This document shows positions 26,056 through 34,419 of a stretch of 64,000 nucleotides of DNA, in pieces. The translations under genes and the position numbers were made by a program. The stretch comes from Gracilimonas sediminicola (GTDB lineage: Bacteria > Bacteroidota > Rhodothermia > Balneolales > Balneolaceae). Under the pieces are notes generated by a model, which worked only from the letters and a program-made list of their open reading frames with translations, did not search any database and was not told the origin of the DNA. Numbering within the stretch: position 1 is the stretch's first letter; every line of letters begins with the position of its first letter. The DNA is taken from the NCBI RefSeq assembly GCF_024320785.1, contig NZ_JANDBC010000001.1, positions 1,246,001 to 1,310,000 of the forward strand, written 5' to 3'.

Positions 26056-26787
26056 TTACTCAACACTCAAACTATATACCCGGCCGCTTTCAAGGGTAGT
26101 TTGAGACAGGTTGATGGTTAGTGGCTTTTTCCCGGGCATGGAAATCCGAAGCTCCTGAACTTCGGGTAGTACATAGACCAGGTAATAGTTTTCCCCTTCC
26201 TGAACCTTTAACAATTTATCGGGGTCTGATACAGAAATTTCCAGGTTTTCCCATTCTGAATAAATCTTTAACCCGGCAGCCAAAATCCCTTCCGCATTTT
26301 TATTTTCTCTCCGATTGGCTACCAGTTCGTTTTTAAGATATTCGAGTTCCTTCACAATGCTCAACTCATCAGAAGTATTCTTCTTCAGCTGTTCTGTTAC
26401 CTCAATTTCCCACACTTTACCGCTCTCTAATTCTATGCCCGCCTGGCTCAGTAAAATATCCAGCGGATCGAGTCCTTCTTTAATGATGGTTACTTTGTCT
26501 TCCTGAGGTGAAAGGAGAACCAAAACCGAATTTTCGTATCCCATTATACTGAGCACTCCTAAAGTCGACTGTATGGTCAAGTCCATCTGGGAAGCTTTAA
26601 CTAATAGCCCCGCCGCCAGCTTTCCGTTTACATCGTAGTTCACGTCCCGGTCAGCAATGATCTGGTTGGATGAAAGTACCGGTTCACCCCGAATTACCAA
26701 CTCTTTCTCATCTGTATTCTGGGCCAATATAGAGTGGCTTATACAGAACAGAACCCCGGCTATCATAATTTTCTTCAGCAAATTCAT
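26056..26787 (-). CDS. Secreted hypothetical protein with a duplicated domain
   Basis: This 243-residue protein has a signal peptide ending SILAQ (residue 23). I do not recognise a family. Two segments look like copies of one beta-rich domain of about 70 residues: residues 67-130, ending LESGKVWEIEV, and 178-243, ending LESGRVYSLSV. Each has a strand reading LVLLSPQ or LVYVLPE in the middle. The overall pattern is somewhat like PEGA-type surface modules. A helix-rich linker (ELEYLKNELVANRREN) joins the two copies. No functional neighbour is evident. Confidence 0.7.
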   Translation of the reverse strand: MNLLKKIMIAGVLFCISHSILAQNTDEKELVIRGEPVLSSNQIIADRDVNYDVNGKLAAGLLVKASQMDLTIQSTLGVLSIMGYENSVLVLLSPQEDKVTIIKEGLDPLDILLSQAGIELESGKVWEIEVTEQLKKNTSDELSIVKELEYLKNELVANRRENKNAEGILAAGLKIYSEWENLEISVSDPDKLLKVQEGENYYLVYVLPEVQELRISMPGKKPLTINLSQTTLESGRVYSLSVE

Positions 26788-27053
26788 GTACCCTTCCCGC
26801 TAATTATTTAGATCGTTATGATCACAATCACGAGAAATAAATTTCTAAAATCAATACGTGTTTTCACCTATCTGAACGGGCATTGTATTCCTAAGAATCG
26901 TTATAGTATATTGACTCTTCTTATTTATATTGAAGTGCTTCTTTTTGGGGTTTGATGCAATTTGATCAAGGTGAGGAACGCTTTGGAGTACACTTCAAAA
27001 GGGGTGAATCTCAAAGAGCTTAACAGTGTAATTATTATGTACGGGTATCGGGT

Positions 27054-28331
27054 ATGAAAACGACATCACAATCTATCAATATTGAACAGCTTAACCTGCT
27101 GATGGAATTGGTTGGAAAAATAAATTCTAACCTTGAATTGGATAAGCTGCTTCGTGAGATTATGGATTCCGCCAAAATCATTATGGACACGGAGGCAAGC
27201 TCGCTTTTTCTGCTTTCCGAAGATAAATCAAAACTCACCTTAACTATACCAACCGGGCCTGCTACAGCAGAGCTTTCCGGGAAAAGTATGCCCTCCAATC
27301 AAGGGTTAAGTGGCTGGGTGGTACAGAATGTGGAGCCGGTGTTGGTCAGGGATGTTCAAAAAGATCCCCGGTTTGCGGGAGAGCTCAGTGTGAGTTCATC
27401 ATTCACCACCAAAGACCTGATCTGCGTGCCCCTGATAAACCATAACGGAAAGGTGATTGGTGCCCTGCAGGCAATCAACAAAAAGAATCCCGAAGAGCTT
27501 TCCGAAGATTTAATTCCTGTTTTTCAGACCATGGCCAATCAGGCTGCTATTGCTATTGAGAATGCCAAACTGCAGCAAGAGCGCATCGAGAAAGAGCTAA
27601 TGGATAAAGAGCTTGAAGTTGCGCGCACCATCCAATCCGGCTTTTGGCCCAAGGAGGTCCCCAATATTCCCCATTACCGTATTGCAGGATGCAGTAAACC
27701 TGCAAAAAGCGTTGGGGGCGATTACTATGATTATATCCCCATCCCTGGGACCAAGCGCTGGGGTTTTACCGTGGCTGATGTAACCGGCAAGGGTGTTCCT
27801 GCTTCCCTGTTGATGGCTACCATGCGTGCCTCCCTTCGTTCTCATGTGGAGAACAACAAAAATGTTGGAGATTCCATCAACAGCGTAAATAAACTTATCT
27901 ACGAAGATTCCCCCATCGACAAGTTTATAACCGCAGTGTATGGTGAACTTGATACCGAAACTCACACCTTCAATTACGTGAATGCCGGGCATAATAATCC
28001 CTATCTGCTGGATGTACACAACCATAATCTTAGCCAGCTCGAAGTGGGTGGTGTGATGCTGGGAATTATGGACCCTGTGGATTTTAAAGGAGATTCGATA
28101 AAACTGTATTCAGGCAATAAGTTAATTCTCTTTTCAGATGGAATCCCTGAGGCCCGAAATACAGAGGGAGAGTTTTTCTCAGACGAAGGTTTTGAGCAAT
28201 GGCTTCTGGAACATAAATCCCTCACCCCTTCTCAAATGATGATGAACCTGCTAAAAACAATCGATAATTTTAGTAAAGGTCAGCCCCAAAGTGACGATAT
28301 AACACTCATCATCATTGAACGCGTACAGTAA
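27054..28331 (+). CDS. GAF-domain PP2C phosphatase (SpoIIE/RsbU-like)
   Basis: This 425-residue cytoplasmic protein has an N-terminal GAF sensor (residues 20-170), a short coiled linker (KELMDKELEVARTIQSG) and a SpoIIE-type PP2C phosphatase domain (about 200-425). Metal-binding acids are in SVGGDYYDYIP, FTVADVTGKGVPASLLMA, LFSDGIPEARN and SDDITLIII. Such proteins dephosphorylate anti-sigma-factor antagonists (STAS proteins). No kinase or STAS partner gene is adjacent, so its partner must be encoded elsewhere. Confidence 0.92.
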   Translation: MKTTSQSINIEQLNLLMELVGKINSNLELDKLLREIMDSAKIIMDTEASSLFLLSEDKSKLTLTIPTGPATAELSGKSMPSNQGLSGWVVQNVEPVLVRDVQKDPRFAGELSVSSSFTTKDLICVPLINHNGKVIGALQAINKKNPEELSEDLIPVFQTMANQAAIAIENAKLQQERIEKELMDKELEVARTIQSGFWPKEVPNIPHYRIAGCSKPAKSVGGDYYDYIPIPGTKRWGFTVADVTGKGVPASLLMATMRASLRSHVENNKNVGDSINSVNKLIYEDSPIDKFITAVYGELDTETHTFNYVNAGHNNPYLLDVHNHNLSQLEVGGVMLGIMDPVDFKGDSIKLYSGNKLILFSDGIPEARNTEGEFFSDEGFEQWLLEHKSLTPSQMMMNLLKTIDNFSKGQPQSDDITLIIIERVQ

Positions 28332-28486
28332 GTAATAAGAAACCGCTGAATCAGGAATGGTTCAGTGCATCTGCAAATGAAATAAAAGCCTGAGTAATCT
28401 TTTCAGGCTAAAATAATTTGTAACAAATCAGCTGTACGGAACTTTTACTATAGGCGAAAGTATATATCTACGAGGCAGGCAATATT

Positions 28487-28984
28487 ATGTATATCATTAA
28501 TAATAAGAGACAAATAGAGCGCATAAAAGACATGGTTACCGTGCGAAAGAACATGGATACCTATGAGGTCTTTTATCACGACCCCACTACCGGAGAGCTT
28601 TGGAAGAGCTTTTTCCCTCGCGGATACCGAAAACACCAGGGCCCAAAATTGCTCCGTCCCGAACCGCTACCTGAAAACCTGGAACTGCAACTGGAGATTT
28701 GCCTCAACAGTCCCGACGACTCAGATGCTATAGGTCTGGGGATTGAATGTTCAGTTAAACCCGAAAAGTGGGAAGAGATCATAGAGATCCTGGACAAGAA
28801 CCGGAAGAAGTATCTGCGAAGCCACCTCAGCACCTTCATCAAACACCTTGGGATACTCCACCCAATGGATTCCCTTCAAGAAATAGAACTCCATCCAGAC
28901 GACCTTGAATTGGATGAGGAAAAACTTACCGCTCTCAAAAAGAAAGCAAAAAGGATAAAACTGAAGAGATTCTTCAGAATTTAG
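28487..28984 (+). CDS. Hypothetical cytoplasmic protein, 165 residues
   Basis: I do not recognise a family. The protein is rich in charged residues. The N-terminal third is beta-like (DTYEVFYHDPTTGELWKSFF), the middle is acidic, and the C-terminus is a basic helix (LKKKAKRIKLKRFFRI). It has no signal peptide or membrane segment. The start could also be at the internal Met codons near residues 16 or 23. It follows the SpoIIE-type phosphatase gene on the same strand with a 155-base gap, which suggests a separate transcript. Confidence 0.6.
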   Translation: MYIINNKRQIERIKDMVTVRKNMDTYEVFYHDPTTGELWKSFFPRGYRKHQGPKLLRPEPLPENLELQLEICLNSPDDSDAIGLGIECSVKPEKWEEIIEILDKNRKKYLRSHLSTFIKHLGILHPMDSLQEIELHPDDLELDEEKLTALKKKAKRIKLKRFFRI

Positions 28985-29214
28985 TCCCGCCCCCTTCATT
29001 CAAAAACCTCTGATACTGTCAGGAATCGACGATTCCTTAAGACACGCCTTTCTAATATTAGAGAGCTTTAATTTCTAATATTTGTAAATATCCCCCTTAA
29101 AATATAATTCAAGACGGTTTTGTTAAAAACATGGGGAAATTATTTCCGCTTTATTATAATTAAGATTTTTTAATATTAGAGGAAATTAATATTATTTGGG
29201 TGAGATAAATAAAA

Positions 29215-29634
29215 ATGAGAGTAGCAATCACCCACATATTAATTCTCCTGGTTTCCGGCTTTTGGGCTTCCCTTCAGGCACAAACAACTGCTGTTATGCA
29301 AGTTCGGGTAGAGATCGTAAGCGGAGCCGGCTTGTCTTCCATTGAAGAAGGGCTTATTGATTTAAGCTCCGTGGATGCAAATAACAATAATGTCAAAGCC
29401 GGGGGGTTCTCACTTCAAACCTCACCGGGCACTGATGTAAGTATTTCAATCGTTGAAAACGCCGGCATAAAGAATTATGACGGAGAAGCCATAGAGTTTG
29501 AATCACTTCAGGTAGATAAAAGAACTATGGAAACCGGTGAGCACCACATCTCCCTGAATGGTAAAATCAAAGACCTCAGCTCTTTAAAAGGTCACTACCA
29601 GGGCGATGTAACCGCTGTTATAGAATACCTGTAA
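29215..29634 (+). CDS. Secreted DUF4402-like protein
   Basis: This 139-residue protein has a signal peptide ending SLQAQ (residue 23), then a beta-rich domain. The C-terminal pattern LSSLKGHYQGDVTAVIEYL resembles DUF4402, a family of small secreted proteins of Bacteroidota and Proteobacteria with an immunoglobulin-like or pilin-like fold and unknown function. The match is by pattern only. The upstream 230-bp region is very AT-rich, with repeated TAATATTAGA words. It is expected to be exported to the periplasm or cell surface. Confidence 0.6.
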   Translation: MRVAITHILILLVSGFWASLQAQTTAVMQVRVEIVSGAGLSSIEEGLIDLSSVDANNNNVKAGGFSLQTSPGTDVSISIVENAGIKNYDGEAIEFESLQVDKRTMETGEHHISLNGKIKDLSSLKGHYQGDVTAVIEYL

Positions 29635-29811
29635 GGAATTTCTAAGTACCGGTAATCATCACTTCCTCCCCTTGCGGGGTTTCTGTACCCGCTTATCGTC
29701 CTCTCTTTCCGAATCTTAAATAGTTTTTCCAATCCGGCGGCTTTTGATCCTCGTATTATTTCAGTGCTGATTTTAAGTGATTAGCAAACATATACTCCGA
29801 ATAACTCAAAT

Positions 29812-29843
29812 AAAGCCCCGGTTTTGATCGAGCGGGGCTTTTT
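29812..29843. terminator. Bidirectional terminator between convergent genes
   Basis: AAAGCCCCG (29812-29820) pairs with CGGGGCTTT (29833-29841), followed by more T. It ends one base before the stop codon of the minus-strand methyltransferase gene and can also end plus-strand transcription from the DUF4402-like gene. Confidence 0.88.
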
Positions 29844-30494
29844 CTATTTCCCCTGTTCGGGCTTGTTCACGGTGATGAGGAATAAATTCCAATACCTGTA
29901 GTGCCAGGTTTGCTTGTTCTTAATATTGAAATGAAGTGAACTGAGTAATGCTTCAGCATCATCTACGGAAACGGTTTGAATGGTTTCACTGGTAAGCTTA
30001 TCGATCCAGTAATTAACCACTCTGAATAGCCCTTCTTTATTCCAATCCAGCAAATAAAACATCCCGCCGGGCTTTAGCACCCGATAAACCTCCTGTATAA
30101 CAGCCTCCTGATTCGGGTAATTGTGAAAAGCATTCATTGAAATGACCCGGTCAAAAGAATTGGTCTCAAAACTCATCTGCTCTGCGCTGTACCCGGTAAA
30201 GCGATATCGATCATCGGAGCCCACCTTTTCCTGAGCCTTCCCCAGCATTTCAGAGGACACATCATTCAGTACAAACTCACCGAACTCCCAGTCATTCTGT
30301 TGAATATACTTTGCCAGGTAACCGGTTCCTGCGCTGATGTCCAACACCCGATCGGATGGATGTATTCTAAGCTGACCTAATAATTTTTGATGTGTATTCT
30401 CGAGGTACCCCTTCCACCGAACATCGTATTTGGATGCGAGGGCATCGTAGCTCTCTGCGGTTTCATCTTTACTCAACTCTGTTCTGTTGGCCAC
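29844..30494 (-). CDS. Class I SAM-dependent methyltransferase
   Basis: This 216-residue protein has the methyltransferase 11/25-type Rossmann core: motif I VLDISAGTGYLAKYI near residue 50, VLNDVSSEMLGKA as motif post-I, FDRVISMNAFHNYPN as motif II and VLKPGGMFYLLDW as motif III. The substrate is unknown; small-molecule or quinone/ubiE-like methylation is possible. It is cytoplasmic and apparently monocistronic. Confidence 0.88.
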   Translation of the reverse strand: MANRTELSKDETAESYDALASKYDVRWKGYLENTHQKLLGQLRIHPSDRVLDISAGTGYLAKYIQQNDWEFGEFVLNDVSSEMLGKAQEKVGSDDRYRFTGYSAEQMSFETNSFDRVISMNAFHNYPNQEAVIQEVYRVLKPGGMFYLLDWNKEGLFRVVNYWIDKLTSETIQTVSVDDAEALLSSLHFNIKNKQTWHYRYWNLFLITVNKPEQGK

Positions 30495-30720
30495 TTCTCT
30501 TGGTTCTATGACAGTTAACTACGTTTCTATTTTTGGGACACAACCTTCTGAAAGCATTTTCCTTACTCACTTACATATACACCAAAAAGCGGCTTTTCAT
30601 TTAGTAATCCCACCAATTATTTCTCCGGGCAAATCATTTTAAGTTTTTTGCAATCTGCTTGAAAGATCTCCTCGTAATCTCAAGTGAATAAGAAATAAAA
30701 TTCATCAAGTAAAAACTATT

Positions 30721-32235
30721 ATGAAATCACTAAACAAACTATTCATTATTCTGGCTGCTGTAGGATTATCCTTCACAGCTTGTGATAATAACAATTCATC
30801 GGGAGAAGACGACACAGACATCCCGGCCGTAGAAGCCAACACACAGGGCACCAGTAACGGTAACCAGGTTACCATATCAAATGTGGTATCACCCGAAAGC
30901 GGATGGATCGTTATTCACCGCTCTAATGCTGAAGGCAACGGACCTCAGGTTCCTGAAATCATCGGAAAATCTATGGTTGAAGCCGGTGTAAATAGCGATG
31001 TAACCATTCAGCTGGAAGAGGGCGTTTCTAACGAAGAAACCCTTTGGGCCATGCTGCATGAAGACACCGGAACTCTGGGCGAATACGAATTTGACGGGGA
31101 AAACGGATTAGACCTGCCGGTTACCTTAAATGATCATATCGTGATGACATCTTTCATGATTTCCCAAACCGATCCGGCTATTTCAGTCAGTGATCAGGTT
31201 GATCGAGGTAATATTTTCGTTATTGGATCCGTATCTGCTGCTGAAGACGGCTGGATTGTAATTCACGGACCGAATGCCAACAACGACGGACCTCAAATTC
31301 CGGAAATCATTGGTAAAGCACCGGTTTCTGCAGGCGTAAATGAGAATGTGGAAATTGTACTGAATGAAGGTGCGGAAGTATCTACCGGAGACAATCTCTT
31401 TCCGATGCTTCATTATGATACAGGAACAAACGGTGAGTATGAATTTGACGGACAAAGCGGTTTAGACCAACCGGTTATCACCGCAGAAGGTGACATTGTT
31501 CTTGCTTCTTTTGAAGTAATCGAAAACATGTCAACACTGATGGCAGAAGACCAAACCGTTATGAACAACTCTATCACGGTTGATGTGGAATCAGATACCG
31601 ACGGATGGGTGGTTGTACATGCTTCAAACGAAGCCAATGACGGTCCCCAGATCCCCGAGATTATTGGTAAAGCACCAATTCAGGAAGGAATGAACACAGA
31701 CGTTCAAATCACTTTTGATGACAGCGTTGTAGTGGAAGATGGTGACGTGTTATACCCTATGGTGCACTACGATACCGGAACAATCGGTACCTATGAGTTT
31801 GACGGCCAAGGACCGCATGACCAACCGGTTATAACTGCTGATGGAATTCTGCTGACAAGCATTACCGTAAGTGGTTCCGCTGCTCCGGCTGTAGTTGCAG
31901 AAGAGCAGGCTGTGGAAGATGGAACTCTTACCATCTCTGAAACCATGACAGGCCAGATAGGATTTGTAGTACTTCACCGAGATACCGGTAACGATTCTCC
32001 TGTAGTACCGGCAAGTATTGGCCACGGACAAGTTTACACCGGCCAAAATACTGACCTGGTTATTGAACTTAACGACGGCGAAACCCTGGAGTCAGGAGAG
32101 AAAGTATGGGCGATGTTGCACATCGACAACGGAACAATCGGATCTTATGATTTCGACGGTTCTGAAGGAAGTGACGACCCACCCGTATTTGATTCAATGC
32201 AAAACATTGTAATGGTTCAGTTTACTATTCAATAA
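30721..32235 (+). CDS. Lipoprotein with four tandem DUF7282-like domains
   Basis: This 504-residue lipoprotein has a lipobox at SFTAC (residue 21) and an acidic linker. Four repeats of about 115 residues follow (roughly 40-145, 146-263, 264-380 and 381-504). Each repeat carries WIVIH (or a variant), then PEIIGKxxVxAG, and MLHxDTGTxGxYxFDG. The pattern matches DUF7282, a domain best known in surface proteins of halophilic archaea. Repeats 1-3 are very similar; the fourth is more diverged. The protein is strongly acidic, as expected in a salt-adapted cell. Function is unknown; surface display or metal binding by the conserved His/Asp is possible. Confidence 0.75.
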   Translation: MKSLNKLFIILAAVGLSFTACDNNNSSGEDDTDIPAVEANTQGTSNGNQVTISNVVSPESGWIVIHRSNAEGNGPQVPEIIGKSMVEAGVNSDVTIQLEEGVSNEETLWAMLHEDTGTLGEYEFDGENGLDLPVTLNDHIVMTSFMISQTDPAISVSDQVDRGNIFVIGSVSAAEDGWIVIHGPNANNDGPQIPEIIGKAPVSAGVNENVEIVLNEGAEVSTGDNLFPMLHYDTGTNGEYEFDGQSGLDQPVITAEGDIVLASFEVIENMSTLMAEDQTVMNNSITVDVESDTDGWVVVHASNEANDGPQIPEIIGKAPIQEGMNTDVQITFDDSVVVEDGDVLYPMVHYDTGTIGTYEFDGQGPHDQPVITADGILLTSITVSGSAAPAVVAEEQAVEDGTLTISETMTGQIGFVVLHRDTGNDSPVVPASIGHGQVYTGQNTDLVIELNDGETLESGEKVWAMLHIDNGTIGSYDFDGSEGSDDPPVFDSMQNIVMVQFTIQ

Positions 32236-32255
32236 ACTGAGGCGTTAAGTGGTTG

Positions 32256-32287
32256 AGGCTGTCGGAGGACCCGGCAGCCTTTTTTTA
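32256..32287 (+). terminator. Terminator of the DUF7282-like lipoprotein gene
   Basis: AGGCTGTCGG (32256-32265) pairs with CCGGCAGCCT (32271-32280), with one G-U pair, then a run of seven T. It is 20 bases past the stop. Confidence 0.9.
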
Positions 32288-32299
32288 TTTGAAGGAATT

Positions 32300-32749
32300 T
32301 CAGGGCTGAACCGGAAGCTTTTTAACAACCTCTCCGGCTCCTGAGAACTTCAATTTTACGGCCACGGAATCGCCGGCTTGTAATTCCTGATTCAAGCCCA
32401 TCAGCATAATGTGAAGCCCTCCCTGCCGGAACCGGATTTCTTGTCCGGGCTGTACAACTACTTCTTTTTGTTCCCGCATCCCCATCATCCCGTCTTCAGT
32501 TTCGTAAGACTCATGCACCTGCACCATATCTGCAAAATCTGCCTCAACCGAACGTAAGGTGTCCGCTTTGTCCAGTGAATTTGTATAAACAAAATAAGCT
32601 GCACTTGTCCCACCAGAAGCGGCCGGACGAACCCGCTCTCTTATCACATCGGGTTTCTCATTCACATTTTCTTTCTCCGCTTTTTGGTTAGTGCAGGCCT
32701 CTGAAAGCATCAAACCACTAATCAATAAAAGGAAAGCTGTTTTTCTCAT
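32300..32749 (-). CDS. PCu(A)C copper chaperone lipoprotein
   Basis: This 149-residue protein has a lipobox (LMLSEAC, residue 19) followed by the PCuAC cupredoxin-like domain. Copper ligands fit the H-M-H-M pattern: VHESYETEDGMMGM, then GLHIMLMG. PCuAC proteins hand Cu(I) to the CuA or CuB site of cytochrome oxidase, often together with SCO. The gene overlaps the upstream SCO gene by four bases. The copper role is known for the family; the oxidase it serves is not in the window. Confidence 0.88.
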   Translation of the reverse strand: MRKTAFLLLISGLMLSEACTNQKAEKENVNEKPDVIRERVRPAASGGTSAAYFVYTNSLDKADTLRSVEADFADMVQVHESYETEDGMMGMREQKEVVVQPGQEIRFRQGGLHIMLMGLNQELQAGDSVAVKLKFSGAGEVVKKLPVQP

Positions 32750-33321
32750 CGGACTTTATTTAAATCTTCAACTACAAGAGAAGGAATCATCGGCTGGCTT
32801 CCTCCATATTCAAAAATTACCCGCGCCTGTTTGTCTAACACCATGATTTTATCGGAGTGATTGATGAAGTAAAGCTCTTTTCCGCTTTCGGTTTGCTGAG
32901 TAAAAGAAACCTGACTTCGAACTCGGGCGCTGTCCATCAAGGCAAAAACCTCGGTTGAATCGCCGGTTAAAAAGGTGAAGTTTTCGTCAACCCCAAAAGC
33001 CTTGCCGTACTGCTTTAGCTTCGATGGAGTATCCCGTACCGGATCAAATGTAGCGGCTACGAATTGTACATCCTCCGGATAATTCAACTCTTTCTGAATT
33101 TTGACGAGATTTTGGGTGATGAGCGAACAGATATCCGGACAGTTGGTGTATATAAATCCCATCACCACGTAATCGCCTTCAAAGTCATCCGGAAAGACGA
33201 CCTCGGCACTGTCACTGTTAACCAGCTGAAAAGAGGCGTCACCCATATCCTCAATAACCTCGGGGTTATTGCCACAAGCGATTATAAAAAGGGGGATGAA
33301 AAGCAGTATTAATTTCTTCAT
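32746..33321 (-). CDS. SCO family copper chaperone (SCO1/SenC/PrrC)
   Basis: This 191-residue thioredoxin-fold lipoprotein has a lipobox at IIAC (residue 16), the copper/redox motif CPDIC at residues 61-65 and the third ligand histidine in FINHSDK near residue 153. SCO proteins deliver copper to, or reduce, the CuA site of cytochrome c oxidase. It is first in an operon with PCuAC (ATGA overlap). A divergent cytochrome-like gene starts 72 bases away, so the two may share a regulatory region. Confidence 0.93.
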   Translation of the reverse strand: MKKLILLFIPLFIIACGNNPEVIEDMGDASFQLVNSDSAEVVFPDDFEGDYVVMGFIYTNCPDICSLITQNLVKIQKELNYPEDVQFVAATFDPVRDTPSKLKQYGKAFGVDENFTFLTGDSTEVFALMDSARVRSQVSFTQQTESGKELYFINHSDKIMVLDKQARVIFEYGGSQPMIPSLVVEDLNKVR

Positions 33322-33393
33322 AGGTTGAATGTAAGAGTATTCACAAATAACTTAGCCATTGTTCACTCAATTAATCAATATTCATCATTTATC

Positions 33394-33900
33394 ATGGAGT
33401 ATCGCATCAAGTTAGGTGGTTTTATACTTTTAGTTTCCACTGTTTTCATCAGCATTTCCTGCCAAACGGATCAAGCTAAATCCAGTGCTCACCCGGATAC
33501 CGATGAGCAATATGAGGATACAGTTCCTTTGATTTACCACATGTCTTTTATGCAGAGGTATAGCCATAAATTATATCTTGCAGGTAAGGAAGAAAACTGG
33601 GAGCTGGCCGATATTTATTCTCATGAAATCGAAGAACTATCTGAAACCATCATTGATGGCAATCATCTGGATGATGGAGTGAATGTGAGCAAACTGCTCG
33701 AAACCATGCTCATCCCCCAAATTGAAAACGTTGAAGCTGCGATAGACGCCAAAGACGAAGCTATGTTTGAGGACAATTATCAAACCATGATTCAAACCTG
33801 CAATCAGTGTCATGAGGCAGCTAACTATGGAGCAGTTAAGGTAACGGTGCCCAGCGGAAATCCATACAATCAGGATTTTTCTCCTGCTGCCGAGGAATAA
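33394..33900 (+). CDS. Cytochrome c'-like lipoprotein with one heme site
   Basis: With the ATG at 33394 this is a 168-residue protein with a lipobox at ISISC (residue 23). An upstream ATG at 33325 would break the signal peptide. The rest is helical, with a single CxxCH heme site (CNQCH, 136-140) near the C-terminus, as in four-helix cytochromes c'. A Met or His before residue 60 could be the sixth ligand. It may be an electron carrier or gas-binding protein anchored to the membrane. It is divergent from the SCO/PCuAC operon. Confidence 0.75.
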   Translation: MEYRIKLGGFILLVSTVFISISCQTDQAKSSAHPDTDEQYEDTVPLIYHMSFMQRYSHKLYLAGKEENWELADIYSHEIEELSETIIDGNHLDDGVNVSKLLETMLIPQIENVEAAIDAKDEAMFEDNYQTMIQTCNQCHEAANYGAVKVTVPSGNPYNQDFSPAAEE

Positions 33901-33915
33901 TTAGCTACTGAATTA

Positions 33916-34377
33916 TCAATACCCGAAATACCAAATAGCAAAACTTGCGAGAAGGGAAATCAAGAACAGGAAATAAGCTTGTTTCACCGGGCGGTCGGGC
34001 AGGAAGTTATACAATGGGTTTTCGCGGAAAAATTCTTCCAGTTGTTCCCGGCGTGTTTTTTCTTCCGGATCCAACTCATCCTCTTTTTTGACCAGAACTT
34101 CTGCGTCACCGTCAACCTCTTTAAGGCTTTCGTTCAAAAAGCCTGCGATGGTGTACTGATCAACCTTGCCCAAATTACTGACAATAAGGTAAGCGGGCGT
34201 TCCCACCATAAAAATGGCAATCCCCACAATAGATTTATCCAACACGGTTAGCTCGAGGAATATCCCTAACGCCATACTGATGAGTATCCCCAACCCAATT
34301 ATACATAGCAGTGCGCTTAACACAAGCCGCAGCTTCCAGTTGTAAATCCCTTCCAATAATACTTGCGAACCCTTCAT
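33916..34377 (-). CDS. Hypothetical membrane protein, 153 residues
   Basis: I do not recognise a family. Three hydrophobic segments are visible: residues 14-38, 49-68 and 133-153, with an acidic soluble loop between the second and third (EVDGDAEVLVKKEDELDPEE). The C-terminus ends in the last membrane helix. It converges on the cytochrome c'-like gene with a 15-base gap. The topology, with a charged central loop, is compatible with an inner-membrane adaptor, but this is only inference. Confidence 0.65.
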   Translation of the reverse strand: MKGSQVLLEGIYNWKLRLVLSALLCIIGLGILISMALGIFLELTVLDKSIVGIAIFMVGTPAYLIVSNLGKVDQYTIAGFLNESLKEVDGDAEVLVKKEDELDPEEKTRREQLEEFFRENPLYNFLPDRPVKQAYFLFLISLLASFAIWYFGY

Positions 34378-34419
34378 GCTTTTCTATTTAGCTTTTATTT
34401 GAATATGTGTATCCCTGAA

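Noticed and set aside
28387-28409. Terminator after the SpoIIE-type phosphatase gene
   Set aside because: AGCCTGA and TCAGGCT form only a seven-base stem, and the plus-strand sequence after it is A-rich and not T-rich.
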